NCBI RefSeq assembly: GCF_002086795.1
Contig: NZ_MVIM01000022.1
Location: 1 to 64,000 of the forward strand
Reading direction: 5' to 3'
DNA from: Mycolicibacterium tusciae
GTDB lineage: Bacteria; Actinomycetota; Actinomycetes; Mycobacteriales; Mycobacteriaceae
Length of the DNA: 64,000 bases
Part shown: positions 43,311 to 51,928 of the stretch, piece after piece
Position numbering within the stretch: position 1 is the stretch's first letter
Layout: each line of letters begins with the position of its first letter
The notes under the pieces: model-generated
What the model was told of the DNA's origin: nothing
Database searches by the model: none
What the model saw: only the letters and a program-made list of their open reading frames with translations
Translations under genes and position numbers: made by a program

Positions 43311-44914
43311 GTCGCGCCGGCGGCGGTCACGTCGCGGCCATACCTTTCGCGCGCCAGGCTGCGATACCGAGTCAAAATCTGACCTGAGGTCGGGTCCATC
43401 TGCAGCGCCGGCAGCGGACCCAGCCGCGTCAGCCCCGCACCCGCGACAGACAGCGACTCGCCCGCCGCAACCAGCGCGTACTCGTCGATGGTCTCCAGCG
43501 GCACCGCAGCTGTCGCGGTCCCCGTCCATTCAGTGGGCTCCTGATCGGGTTCGGCGCTGAATGTCCCTCGTGCACTGTGATACTCGACCAACTGGCTGAC
43601 GAGGTCGGTGTTGCCCCACTCCCAGGCCACGGCGAAGGCCCCGGCGAGCATGCGGGCCGACACATGGGTGGCCCAGCGCATTCGGGCGTCGGCATCGGTG
43701 ATCAGGTGACGCACCGAGTCGACCGCCAGTGCAGCGGGCACCTTCAGTTCGGCCGCCTTCTCGAGCTTGGCCGCCGCGTTATCGGGGTCGGCCAGTGCGT
43801 CCGCGCGCCAGATGCTGCCGATGTGGTCATGCAGGCGGGCATATTGCAGCCAGCTGTGCCGCGGCCATGAATCGAGGAGTTCGCGCGCCTCTTCGGTCCG
43901 CCGGCGTGCCGCGTCGAAGTCGCCCCGGAAGATGTCAACCCAGCTGCGCTGCAACAGAATGCGGTGGATGTGTAGTGGTTTCTCGATTTCGCGCCAGTGC
44001 CGCTCGGCGTGGCCGAACCGCTCGTCGGCGTCGTCGAGCTCATGGATGGAGAGCGAGATCAGGCCGAAGTAGAGCCAGCACCGCGAGACATCGTGCGCCC
44101 GCAACCCCTCGGCGATCGCCGGATACGACGCGTGCGCCAAGTCCTGCGCCTTGGCGCGGTCGCCCAGCGCCCATGCCGCCGTCGCACGTTCGAATTGCGT
44201 TCTCGCCGTGCCTAATGCCCAATTCCGCGCTTCGGCGCGGGCACCTGCCCGTCGCAGCCATGGTTCGGCCTGCGGCAGCCGACCTGTCTCGATGCAGAAC
44301 CTGCCGTACGACGTCGCGCCGTTGACAAGGAGGTAGTCGTCGAATTCATCGCTGCCGTCTGTACCTTCGATCGCGTCGATCACCTTCTCCCACAGGGCAA
44401 CCGACTGCACGTGCAGATCGTCCTCACAAAGCGCGTTGGCGCAGAGGATGCGCGCGAAGGTGATGAGGCGCCGGTGTTCGTCGGCGAGATCCGGATGGTC
44501 GGTCGTGTCCTCGGTCAACACCAGCAGCGCCGCCTCGGCGGCTTCGTGGTCACCGTGCGCGGCCGCCAGACCCGTCTGGAGGAACTGCGCGCGGCGCGAG
44601 TACCGGCAGGTCATGTGGTCGATCTCGGCGTCCGACATGGTCACCTGCTCCGCCAAATCGGGCCGGTTGCCCGCCCGGACCTGCTGGTAGGTCGCGAGGC
44701 ATTCGCGGATGCGGCGCACAGACTCGTCGGTCCCGTCGTACGCGGTGCGAACGAGATAGAGCTCGCCCAGCTGTGCGTACACCTCGAGCAGCCAATCGTC
44801 GCGGTCGGCCGCCTCGATCGCGGGAACCAGTGACAGCAGCAGGTCCTTGGCCGCCTCCTCTTTGGCGGCCAACGACAACTGGCGTGCCCGCTCGAGGTCG
44901 GCCACGATCGTCAT
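43292..44914 (-). CDS. TPR-repeat protein upstream of the CHAT protease
   Basis: A 540-aa soluble helical protein. Tandem helix pairs of TPR type run over about residues 20-430 (for example ALWEKVIDAIEG, FCIETGRLPQAEPWLRRAGAR, WALGDRAKAQDLAHASY, DADERFGHAERHWREIE, GDFDAARRRTEEARELLDSW). A C-terminal non-repeat part (about 440-540) includes Leu/Pro-rich strands and a YRSLARERYG helix. The ATG at 44914 lies 6 nt after a TATGAT -10 box; an upstream start at 44941 is less likely. It probably senses a signal or scaffolds the CHAT protease. Confidence 0.8.
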   Translation of the reverse strand: MTIVADLERARQLSLAAKEEAAKDLLLSLVPAIEAADRDDWLLEVYAQLGELYLVRTAYDGTDESVRRIRECLATYQQVRAGNRPDLAEQVTMSDAEIDHMTCRYSRRAQFLQTGLAAAHGDHEAAEAALLVLTEDTTDHPDLADEHRRLITFARILCANALCEDDLHVQSVALWEKVIDAIEGTDGSDEFDDYLLVNGATSYGRFCIETGRLPQAEPWLRRAGARAEARNWALGTARTQFERATAAWALGDRAKAQDLAHASYPAIAEGLRAHDVSRCWLYFGLISLSIHELDDADERFGHAERHWREIEKPLHIHRILLQRSWVDIFRGDFDAARRRTEEARELLDSWPRHSWLQYARLHDHIGSIWRADALADPDNAAAKLEKAAELKVPAALAVDSVRHLITDADARMRWATHVSARMLAGAFAVAWEWGNTDLVSQLVEYHSARGTFSAEPDQEPTEWTGTATAAVPLETIDEYALVAAGESLSVAGAGLTRLGPLPALQMDPTSGQILTRYRSLARERYGRDVTAAGATWATWP

Positions 44915-44920
44915 TTCTGA

Positions 44921-44926
44921 ATCATA
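44921..44926 (-). promoter_or_regulatory. -10 box of a leaderless mRNA (TPR-CHAT operon)
   Basis: On the minus strand TATGAT (one base from the SigA consensus) ends exactly 6 nt before the ATG at 44914. No -35 of good quality is visible at 16-18 bp. Confidence 0.6.
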
Positions 44927-44976
44927 GGAAGCGGCGGACATGGAGGATACGTCCGCCGCTTCCGGTAGGCGCCCGA

Positions 44977-45462
44977 TCAGGTGCAGTTCACCTTGATGGT
45001 GAAGGGCTTGGTGACCATGCCGGCCATCGGATTCGCCATGTCGGCGCCGGTGGCTTCACCGGTGATGGTGTAGGTGCTGCCGTCGACCTTCACCTCGGCC
45101 GAGCCGGTCTTCGCGCCCATCGTGTTGGTGACGCCGAGCGCGTTGCCGTCCACCGACATCGCCAGCGACTCCACGGTCGGGATCGCCTCGTCGGTCATCA
45201 CGACGGCGAGGCCGGATTGGCCGTTGATCGCCGCGCTGGCGACGTTGATCTTTCCGCCCTGCTTGACGCAGGTCACCGAGTTCAGGTCCAGACCGGACAG
45301 GTCACTGCCGCCGACCTTGACCTCGGTCGAACCACTCGTGCTCACCTGCGCGTCTCCGGATGCCTCGCTGCTTGGTGCGGCCGACGGCTTGTCGTCCGAA
45401 CAGCCCACCAGGACGGCCGCGCCCAGACCCAGTGCAACCACACCCGCGACAACTCGATTCAT
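44977..45462 (-). CDS. LpqH-type (19-kDa antigen family) lipoprotein
   Basis: A 161-aa surface lipoprotein: signal peptide (VVAGVVALGLGAAVLVGC) with lipobox VLVGC and diacylated Cys, a Ser/Ala-rich linker (O-glycosylation-prone), then a beta domain with the LpqH pattern SLAMSVDGNALG, GSAEVKVDGSTYTITGEATG and a terminal FTIKVNC. Two Cys may pair as in LpqH. The ATG at 45462 follows AAGGAGAG; the one at 45480 is too early. In M. tuberculosis LpqH is a TLR2 ligand. Confidence 0.88.
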   Translation of the reverse strand: MNRVVAGVVALGLGAAVLVGCSDDKPSAAPSSEASGDAQVSTSGSTEVKVGGSDLSGLDLNSVTCVKQGGKINVASAAINGQSGLAVVMTDEAIPTVESLAMSVDGNALGVTNTMGAKTGSAEVKVDGSTYTITGEATGADMANPMAGMVTKPFTIKVNCT

Positions 45463-45578
45463 CGATCTCTCCTTCGTCATACGCCGCCCCACTGGCGTCG
45501 TCGTGAGCTCAGTCAAGGCGGCGGACGCGGCTACCGATCCCAAAGTTTGTCGGTATTCGCAGGTAGCGTTCGCAGGCG

Positions 45579-46754
45579 ATGCGGTCATTCACGGTTGCCG
45601 AGCGGCGGGCCCGGCTCGCGCGCAGGCACTTTCTCAGCGCGCCCGCACAGGACCCGGCTCAGGTCGCAGGCGATGTCGTCGGCCTGCATGCGACCGATCC
45701 GGCCACGCCCTATCTCTCGCTGTGGTCGCGGGTGCCCGGCTTCACCATCGCCGACCTGGACTCCGAACTCTACGACCGCCGGACGCTGGTGAAGCACCTG
45801 GCGATGCGGCGAACGCTGTGGGTGGTTCGCGCCGACGACCTGCCCCACATCCAAACGGGCGCCAGTGACCGGGTGGCCGACAACGAACGACGCAAGCTCG
45901 TTGCCGACGCGCAGAAGGCCGGCGTGTGCGGCGACGGCGATGCGTGGCTGGCAGCCGCGTCCAGGGCCGTACTGAAACACCTCGGCAAGCACGGTCCGAC
46001 CAGCGCCAAGGACCTGCGTGTCGCGCTGCCGGAGTTGGCGGGCCATCACGATCCCGCGCCCGGCAAGCGGTGGGGCGGCGAAACACCGCTGGCACCAAGG
46101 ATTCTGACGTTGCTGTCGGTGCGGGGTGACATCGTCCGAGGACCGAACGACGGATCGTGGACGGTGTCGCGACCGCGGTGGGCGCCGATGGCCGGCTGGC
46201 TGCCGTCGATGCCGAACCAGGTGTCACCGGACGTCGCGCGCACCGAACTGGTGCGACGGTGGCTGCGCGCGTTCGGCCCGGCGACCGTCACCGACATCAA
46301 ATGGTGGTTCGGCAACACGCTGACGTGGGCGCGTCAGGCCCTTGTCGACCTCGAGGCGGTCGCAGTGGACCTCGACGGCACACCCGGGTTCGTACTCCCC
46401 GACGATCTGGACGTCGAACCGGATGCCGAACCGTGGTGTGCGCTGCTGCCCGGGCTCGACGTCACGACGATGGGGTGGTTCGACCGGGACTGGCATCTCG
46501 GCGGGCACCGCGCGCAGGTGTTCGACTCGAATGGAAACGGCGGTCCGACGGCATGGTGTGACGGTCGCATCGTCGGGGCATGGGGTCAGGACGCCGACGG
46601 GCGGGTCGAGCTGCGACTCCTCGAGGATGTCGGCCGTAAAGCACGGCAGGCTCTTCAGCTGCGGGCCGACGAGCTGACCGACTGGCTCGCCGGGGTACGG
46701 ATCAACCCGCGCTTCCCCTCCCCGCTGTCAAAGGGTGCGTTGGCTAGGCGCTGA
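45579..46754 (+). CDS. winged-helix (HTH_42 / AlkZ-like) DNA-binding protein
   Basis: A 391-aa protein of the family containing the AlkZ/YcaQ DNA glycosylases. The family N-terminal region is seen as VVGLHATDPATPYLSLWSR, followed by tandem winged-helix modules (RRTLVKHLAMRRTLWVVR, HGPTSAKDLRVALPEL, LRAFGPATVTDIKWWFG) and a C-terminal beta domain. The catalytic QxQ/QxD-type pair of true AlkZ enzymes appears as HAT here, so glycosylase activity is doubtful. Convergent with uvrA, overlapping by 11 bp. Confidence 0.8.
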   Translation: MRSFTVAERRARLARRHFLSAPAQDPAQVAGDVVGLHATDPATPYLSLWSRVPGFTIADLDSELYDRRTLVKHLAMRRTLWVVRADDLPHIQTGASDRVADNERRKLVADAQKAGVCGDGDAWLAAASRAVLKHLGKHGPTSAKDLRVALPELAGHHDPAPGKRWGGETPLAPRILTLLSVRGDIVRGPNDGSWTVSRPRWAPMAGWLPSMPNQVSPDVARTELVRRWLRAFGPATVTDIKWWFGNTLTWARQALVDLEAVAVDLDGTPGFVLPDDLDVEPDAEPWCALLPGLDVTTMGWFDRDWHLGGHRAQVFDSNGNGGPTAWCDGRIVGAWGQDADGRVELRLLEDVGRKARQALQLRADELTDWLAGVRINPRFPSPLSKGALARR

Positions 46755-49647
46755 CCTTGCTGCGCTTGCGCTTCTTCGGTGCCGGCCGCGCGACACCCAG
46801 CGCCTCGGCCAGGAAGTGGCCCGTGTAGCTGTCGGGGTTGGCGGCGACGTCCTCCGGGGTGCCGGACGCGACGACCCCTCCGCCGCCCGCTCCGCCCTCG
46901 GGACCCATGTCGACGATCCAGTCCGACGTCTTGATCACGTCGAGGTTGTGCTCGATGACGATGACCGTATTGCCTTTGTCGACAAGGCCGTTGATGACGG
47001 CGAGCAACTTGCGGATGTCCTCGAAGTGCAGGCCCGTGGTCGGCTCGTCCAAAATGTAGATGGTGCGGCCGGTGGACCGTTTCTGCAGTTCGGACGCCAG
47101 CTTGACGCGCTGCGCCTCACCACCGGACAGCGTCGGGGCGGGCTGTCCCAACCGGACGTAGCCGAGTCCCACGTCGACCAGCGTCGCCAGGTATCGATGG
47201 ATCGACGTGATCGGCTTGAAGAACTCCGCCGCCTCCTCGATCGACATGTCGAGCACCTCGGCGATGGTCTTGCCCTTGTAATGCACCTCGAGGGTCTCGC
47301 GGTTGTAGCGGGCGCCCTGACACACCTCGCACGGCACGTACACGTCCGGCAGAAAGTTCATTTCGATCTTGATGGTGCCGTCACCCGAACACGCTTCGCA
47401 GCGACCACCTTTGACGTTGAACGAGAACCGGCCGGGTTGATAGCCACGGACTTTCGCCTCCGTGGTGGCCGCGAACAGCGTGCGGATCTTGTCGAACACA
47501 CCGGTATAGGTGGCCGGGTTCGACCGCGGTGTCCGGCCGATGGGCGACTGGTCGACGCGCACGAGCTTGTCCAGCTTGTCCAGCCCCGTCACGCGGGTGT
47601 GCCGACCCGGCACCTGCCGTGCGCCGTTGAGCTTGTTCGCCAGCACCGACGCCAGAATGTCGTTGACCAGGGTCGACTTACCCGAACCGGAGACGCCGGT
47701 GACCGACGTCAGCACGCCCAGCGGGAACGAAACGTCGATCTCGCGGAGATTGTGCTCGCGCGCGCCGACGACGGTCAGCTGCCGCTTGCGGTCGGCGGGC
47801 CGGCGAATCGCCGGGACCTCGATCTCTTCCTTACCCGAAAGGTAGGCGCCGGTAATCGAATTCGAGTTCGTCAGCAGATCTTCGTACGTGCCGCTGTGCA
47901 CGATCTGACCGCCGTGTTCACCCGCCGCAGGACCGATGTCGACGACCCAGTCGGCGTGGGCGATGGTGTCGAGGTCGTGCTCGACGACGATCAGCGTGTT
48001 GCCCAGGTCCCGCAACCGGATCAGCGTTTCGATGAGCCGCCGGTTGTCACGCTGATGCAGCCCGATCGACGGCTCATCGAGGACGTACAACACCCCGACG
48101 AGCCCGGAGCCGATCTGCGTGGCCAACCGAATGCGTTGCGCCTCACCGCCGGACAGCGTGCCCGCGGCCCGCGACAACGACAGATAATCGAGCCCCACGT
48201 CGAGCAGGAACCCGAGCCGCGACTGGATCTCCTTGAGCACCTGGCCCGCGATGGCCTGCTCACGCGAGCCGAGTGTCAACGCGTTGAGGAACTGTGAGCA
48301 GTCCGCGATCGACAGTTCGGCGACCTCGGCGATCGATTTCGGCCCGTACTCCCCCGCCGTCATCGTCACCGCCAGGATCTCCGGCTTGAGCCTGGTGCCC
48401 TCGCACTCCGGGCACGGTATGTCACGCATGAAGCCCTCGTAACGTTCCTTCATCTGCTCGGAGTCGGTCTGCTCCATACGACGTTGCAGGAACGCCATCA
48501 CGCCTTCGAAATCGGCGTAATACGAACGGGTTCGGCCGTAGCGGTTCTTGTACCGCACATGCACCTGCTCGTCGCAGCCTTCGAGGATCGCTCTACGCGC
48601 CTTGGCGGGCAGCTTCTTCCACGGCGTGTCGACGTCGAAGCCGATCTGGTCACCGAGGCCGGACAGCATCCGGGTGAAGTAGTCGGCCGTCTGCCCCATG
48701 GACCACGGTGCGATCGCGCCCTCGGCGAGCGTCAGGTCCGGATCGGGGACGACGAGTTCGGGGTCGACCTCCTTGCGGATGCCCAGCCCCGTGCACTCCG
48801 GGCAGGCGCCGTACGGAGAGTTGAAGGAGAACGACCGTGGCTCGAGGTCATCGACAGCGAGCGGGTGCCCGTTCGGGCATGCCAGCTTCTCGGAGAACCT
48901 CTGCTCGCGGTGCGGGTGGTCGTCTTCCCGGTCGACGAACTCCAACACCACGATGCCGTCGGCCAGGTTCAGCGCCGTCTCCACCGAGTCCGTCAGCCGT
49001 TGTTTGGCGCTCGCCTTGACCGTCAACCGGTCGACGACGACCTCGATGTCGTGCTTTTCCTGCTTCTTCAGCGTTGGCGGCTCGGTCAGCGGATACACCA
49101 CACCGTCGACCCGGACGCGGCTGTAGCCCTGGGTGTTCAGCTTGTCGAACAGGTCGACGAACTCGCCCTTGCGGGTGCGCACTACGGGTGCGAGCACCTG
49201 GAAGCGCAGGCCCTCGTCCATGGCGAGGACCTGGTCGACGATCTGCTGCGGCGTCTGGCGAGCGATGCGCTCACCGCACACCGGACAGTGCGGCGTGCCG
49301 GCGCGCGCGTACAGCAGACGCAGGTAGTCGTACACCTCGGTGATCGTGCCCACGGTCGACCTCGGGTTGCGGTTGGTCGACTTCTGGTCGATGGACACCG
49401 CCGGCGAGAGACCTTCGATGAAGTCGACGTCGGGTTTATCCATCTGGCCGAGGAACTGGCGCGCGTAGGCGGACAGCGACTCGACGTAGCGGCGCTGGCC
49501 CTCCGCGAAGATCGTGTCGAACGCCAGCGACGATTTGCCCGAACCGGACAGACCGGTGAAGACGATCAGCGCGTCACGCGGTAAATCAAGGTCGACGCTA
49601 CGCAGGTTGTGCTCGCGCGCACCCTTCACAACGAGGCGGTCAGCCAC
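46744..49647 (-). CDS. uvrA: excinuclease ABC subunit A
   Basis: The damage-recognition ATPase of nucleotide excision repair, 967 aa. Two ABC modules have Walker A GLSGSGKSSLAFD (N-terminal) and GVSGSGKSTLVND, signatures LSGGEAQR twice, and zinc fingers CPNGH...CPEC (about 255-285) and CEAC...CEVC (about 735-765). Length is normal. No SOS box was identified in the 97 bp upstream, although uvrA is SOS-controlled in some bacteria. Confidence 0.97.
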   Translation of the reverse strand: MADRLVVKGAREHNLRSVDLDLPRDALIVFTGLSGSGKSSLAFDTIFAEGQRRYVESLSAYARQFLGQMDKPDVDFIEGLSPAVSIDQKSTNRNPRSTVGTITEVYDYLRLLYARAGTPHCPVCGERIARQTPQQIVDQVLAMDEGLRFQVLAPVVRTRKGEFVDLFDKLNTQGYSRVRVDGVVYPLTEPPTLKKQEKHDIEVVVDRLTVKASAKQRLTDSVETALNLADGIVVLEFVDREDDHPHREQRFSEKLACPNGHPLAVDDLEPRSFSFNSPYGACPECTGLGIRKEVDPELVVPDPDLTLAEGAIAPWSMGQTADYFTRMLSGLGDQIGFDVDTPWKKLPAKARRAILEGCDEQVHVRYKNRYGRTRSYYADFEGVMAFLQRRMEQTDSEQMKERYEGFMRDIPCPECEGTRLKPEILAVTMTAGEYGPKSIAEVAELSIADCSQFLNALTLGSREQAIAGQVLKEIQSRLGFLLDVGLDYLSLSRAAGTLSGGEAQRIRLATQIGSGLVGVLYVLDEPSIGLHQRDNRRLIETLIRLRDLGNTLIVVEHDLDTIAHADWVVDIGPAAGEHGGQIVHSGTYEDLLTNSNSITGAYLSGKEEIEVPAIRRPADRKRQLTVVGAREHNLREIDVSFPLGVLTSVTGVSGSGKSTLVNDILASVLANKLNGARQVPGRHTRVTGLDKLDKLVRVDQSPIGRTPRSNPATYTGVFDKIRTLFAATTEAKVRGYQPGRFSFNVKGGRCEACSGDGTIKIEMNFLPDVYVPCEVCQGARYNRETLEVHYKGKTIAEVLDMSIEEAAEFFKPITSIHRYLATLVDVGLGYVRLGQPAPTLSGGEAQRVKLASELQKRSTGRTIYILDEPTTGLHFEDIRKLLAVINGLVDKGNTVIVIEHNLDVIKTSDWIVDMGPEGGAGGGGVVASGTPEDVAANPDSYTGHFLAEALGVARPAPKKRKRSKVSA

Positions 49648-49731
49648 CCGGTATTCCTCCCGAAGACATAGTTGAAGCCCATGCTATGTGCCCCCTCCGA
49701 CAACTCCCGGCCAAGTCCTGGCCAAGCCCGA

Positions 49732-49737
49732 TACCGT
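49732..49737 (+). promoter_or_regulatory. -10 box of a leaderless mRNA (MBL gene)
   Basis: TACCGT ends 7 nt before the ATG at 49745, with no Shine-Dalgarno sequence. Confidence 0.5.
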
Positions 49738-49744
49738 GAGGACC

Positions 49745-50416
49745 ATGACCGTCGTCCAAGACAACTACACCGGACATGTCGAAGCGCAGACCGCAGCTCG
49801 ACGCACCCTTCCGGGTGCATCGATCGTCAAGGTTTCGGTGGGCCCGATGGATAACAACGCATACCTGGTGACGTGTTCCCAGACCGGCGAGACGCTACTC
49901 ATCGACGCGGCCAACGACCCCGAAATCCTGCTCGAACTCATCGAGCGGTTCGCGCCGAGGCTGTCCCTGATCGTCACCAGCCACCAGCATTTCGACCACG
50001 TGCAGGCGCTCGAGCAGGTGGCCAAGAGCACCGGCGCGCCGACCGCAGCCCATCAACTCGACGCCGAGGCGCTGCCGGTCAAGCCCGACCGGATCCTGGC
50101 CCAGGGCGACACCGTCAAGGTCGGCGGCCTCACCTTCGACGTCATCCACCTGCAGGGTCACACCCCGGGATCGGTGGCGCTGGCGCTCGTCGGCGCCGAC
50201 GACAAGACGCACCTGTTCACCGGCGACTGTCTGTTCCCCGGCGGTGTCGGCAAGACCTGGCAGGAAGGCGACTTCGAGAAGCTGCTCGGCGACGTGACCA
50301 GGCGCGTTTTCGATGTCTACGACGACTCGACGGTGGTCTATCCGGGTCACGGCGACGACACCACGCTCGGTACGGAGCGGCCGCATCTCGGCGAGTGGCG
50401 CGAGCGGGGTTGGTAG
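49745..50416 (+). CDS. metallo-beta-lactamase-fold hydrolase (glyoxalase II-like)
   Basis: A 223-aa cytosolic hydrolase. The metal site is complete: HQHFDH (HxHxDH), the His of HTPGS, the Asp of GDCLFPGGVG and the His of YPGHGDDT. The fold and metal spacing resemble glyoxalase II/persulfide-dioxygenase relatives. From memory it corresponds to Rv1637c beside uvrA. An extension upstream to 49688 has no conserved content. Confidence 0.88.
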   Translation: MTVVQDNYTGHVEAQTAARRTLPGASIVKVSVGPMDNNAYLVTCSQTGETLLIDAANDPEILLELIERFAPRLSLIVTSHQHFDHVQALEQVAKSTGAPTAAHQLDAEALPVKPDRILAQGDTVKVGGLTFDVIHLQGHTPGSVALALVGADDKTHLFTGDCLFPGGVGKTWQEGDFEKLLGDVTRRVFDVYDDSTVVYPGHGDDTTLGTERPHLGEWRERGW

Positions 50417-50495
50417 GCAATATCCACGAGACCGTGAGCCGGCGACAGATCTGGAATATGAAGGCCACCAGAAATGGGCCGAATCGACGCTGTGA

Positions 50496-51803
50496 TCAGG
50501 TTCGCGGCGTCCAAGCGACCGGTAACCGTTTGATGCCGTGGATGAACGCGGAATGCAGGATCGCCGGCTCCTCGACCGCGACCACATCGGGCACCTGCCG
50601 GTGCAACTCTTCGAACAGCACCCGGATCTCCCGACGGGCCAGGTTTGCACCCAGGCAGAAATGCGCGCCACCGCCGCCGTAACCGAAATGCGGATTGGGG
50701 TCGCGGGTGACGTCGAACAGCCACGGATTGGCGAACTTCGATTCGTCACGGTTGGCGGAGTTGTACCACATCGAGACCTTGGCTCCGGCTTTCATCGGAA
50801 TGCCCCGCATCTCGATATCGCGAGTCAGGTTGCGCCGCATGAAGATAACCGGCGACGCCCACCGGACGATCTCCTCGACCGCGGTGGCGGCGACGCCGTC
50901 GAAGTCGTTCCACCAGATGTCACGCTGCTCGGGGTAACGGGTCAGCGCCACCATGCCGTGGCTGATCGCGTTGCGAGTGGTCTCGTTGCCCGCGGCCGAC
51001 AACAGGATGAAGAACGACGCGATCTCGGTCGACGTCAGACGCTCGCCGTCGACCTCGGCCTGCACCAGATTGGTGGTCAGGTCATGTTGGGGTCGGGCGC
51101 GACGTTCCTCGGCCAGCGCCATGCCGTACTCGGCGATCTCGGTGATGATCGCGACCACTTCGTCGAACTCTCCGGACGCCTCGTCGTCCCCGACGCCGAG
51201 CATCACATTCGTCCAGTGGAAGACCTTCTGCTCGTCCTGTTCGGGGATTCCCATCATGTCGCAGATGATCTGCAGCGGAAGGGGACCCGAGACCTCGGCG
51301 ACGAAGTCGGCGCGCGCGTCGGAATGGTTCGCGATCATATCCGCCACCAGCGTGCGGGCTCGCGCGCGCACGCTGTCCTCGATGCGGGCCACCACTTTCG
51401 GCGTGAACGCGCGATTGACGATCTTGCGCAGCCGGAGATGACGGGGGTCGTCGAGACTGATCATGGAGCCGACGAACTCGGCGATCTCGGCCGGCACATC
51501 GTTCAGCGCCGTGCTGGTCGGGATGGAGCTGAAGATCTCCGGGTGACGGCTCGCGAAATGGACGTCGTCATGGGTCGTCAGTGCCCAGTGCCCCGCCCCA
51601 GGCGCGAACCCGGCGACCTCGGGGACATCGAAGAAGGTGATCGGCGACTCCCTTCGCAACGTCGCGAACGCGCCGTCGCGTAGGTCGTCGTCGCGCTCCC
51701 AGAACTGCAGTGACCCGAGGTCGACATCGGCGAGCGGTACATGCGGCGGTGGGACGCCGTTCTCGCGCCGCTCGATACGAACCGGATGCGTCGTCACAGT
51801 CAT
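50496..51803 (-). CDS. cytochrome P450
   Basis: A 435-aa soluble P450. The haem-thiolate loop FGYGGGGAHFCLG carries the proximal Cys, the I-helix has SAAGNETTRN with the oxygen-activating Thr, and the ExxR pair is in EEIVRW. The sequence around the Cys and the tail HGIKRLPVAW resemble the CYP124/CYP125-type lipid or sterol hydroxylases of mycobacteria, but the family assignment is tentative. The ATG at 51803 follows GGAAGGG. No ferredoxin gene is adjacent. Confidence 0.9.
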   Translation of the reverse strand: MTVTTHPVRIERRENGVPPPHVPLADVDLGSLQFWERDDDLRDGAFATLRRESPITFFDVPEVAGFAPGAGHWALTTHDDVHFASRHPEIFSSIPTSTALNDVPAEIAEFVGSMISLDDPRHLRLRKIVNRAFTPKVVARIEDSVRARARTLVADMIANHSDARADFVAEVSGPLPLQIICDMMGIPEQDEQKVFHWTNVMLGVGDDEASGEFDEVVAIITEIAEYGMALAEERRARPQHDLTTNLVQAEVDGERLTSTEIASFFILLSAAGNETTRNAISHGMVALTRYPEQRDIWWNDFDGVAATAVEEIVRWASPVIFMRRNLTRDIEMRGIPMKAGAKVSMWYNSANRDESKFANPWLFDVTRDPNPHFGYGGGGAHFCLGANLARREIRVLFEELHRQVPDVVAVEEPAILHSAFIHGIKRLPVAWTPRT

Positions 51804-51897
51804 AATTGACCCTTCCGCCAATTCGAGTGTGGCACCCGGAACTGGGATCGACCCCAGTTTCGGCGAGGCAGCTGACGATCGGCGGTCCGGCCCCCGC

Positions 51898-51903
51898 TAG
51901 ATT
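51898..51903 (+). promoter_or_regulatory. putative -10 box of the aldolase gene
   Basis: TAGATT matches TANNNT and lies 26 nt before the aldolase ATG. A Shine-Dalgarno AGAAAGGG lies between them, so this mRNA has a leader. Confidence 0.4.
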
Positions 51904-51928
51904 TGCCTGTGAAGCAGAAAGGGCAGAC

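Noticed and set aside
46735..48297. Long plus-strand open frame (about 520 codons)
   Set aside because: It is antisense to uvrA, which has full motifs; GC-rich DNA gives long antisense frames.
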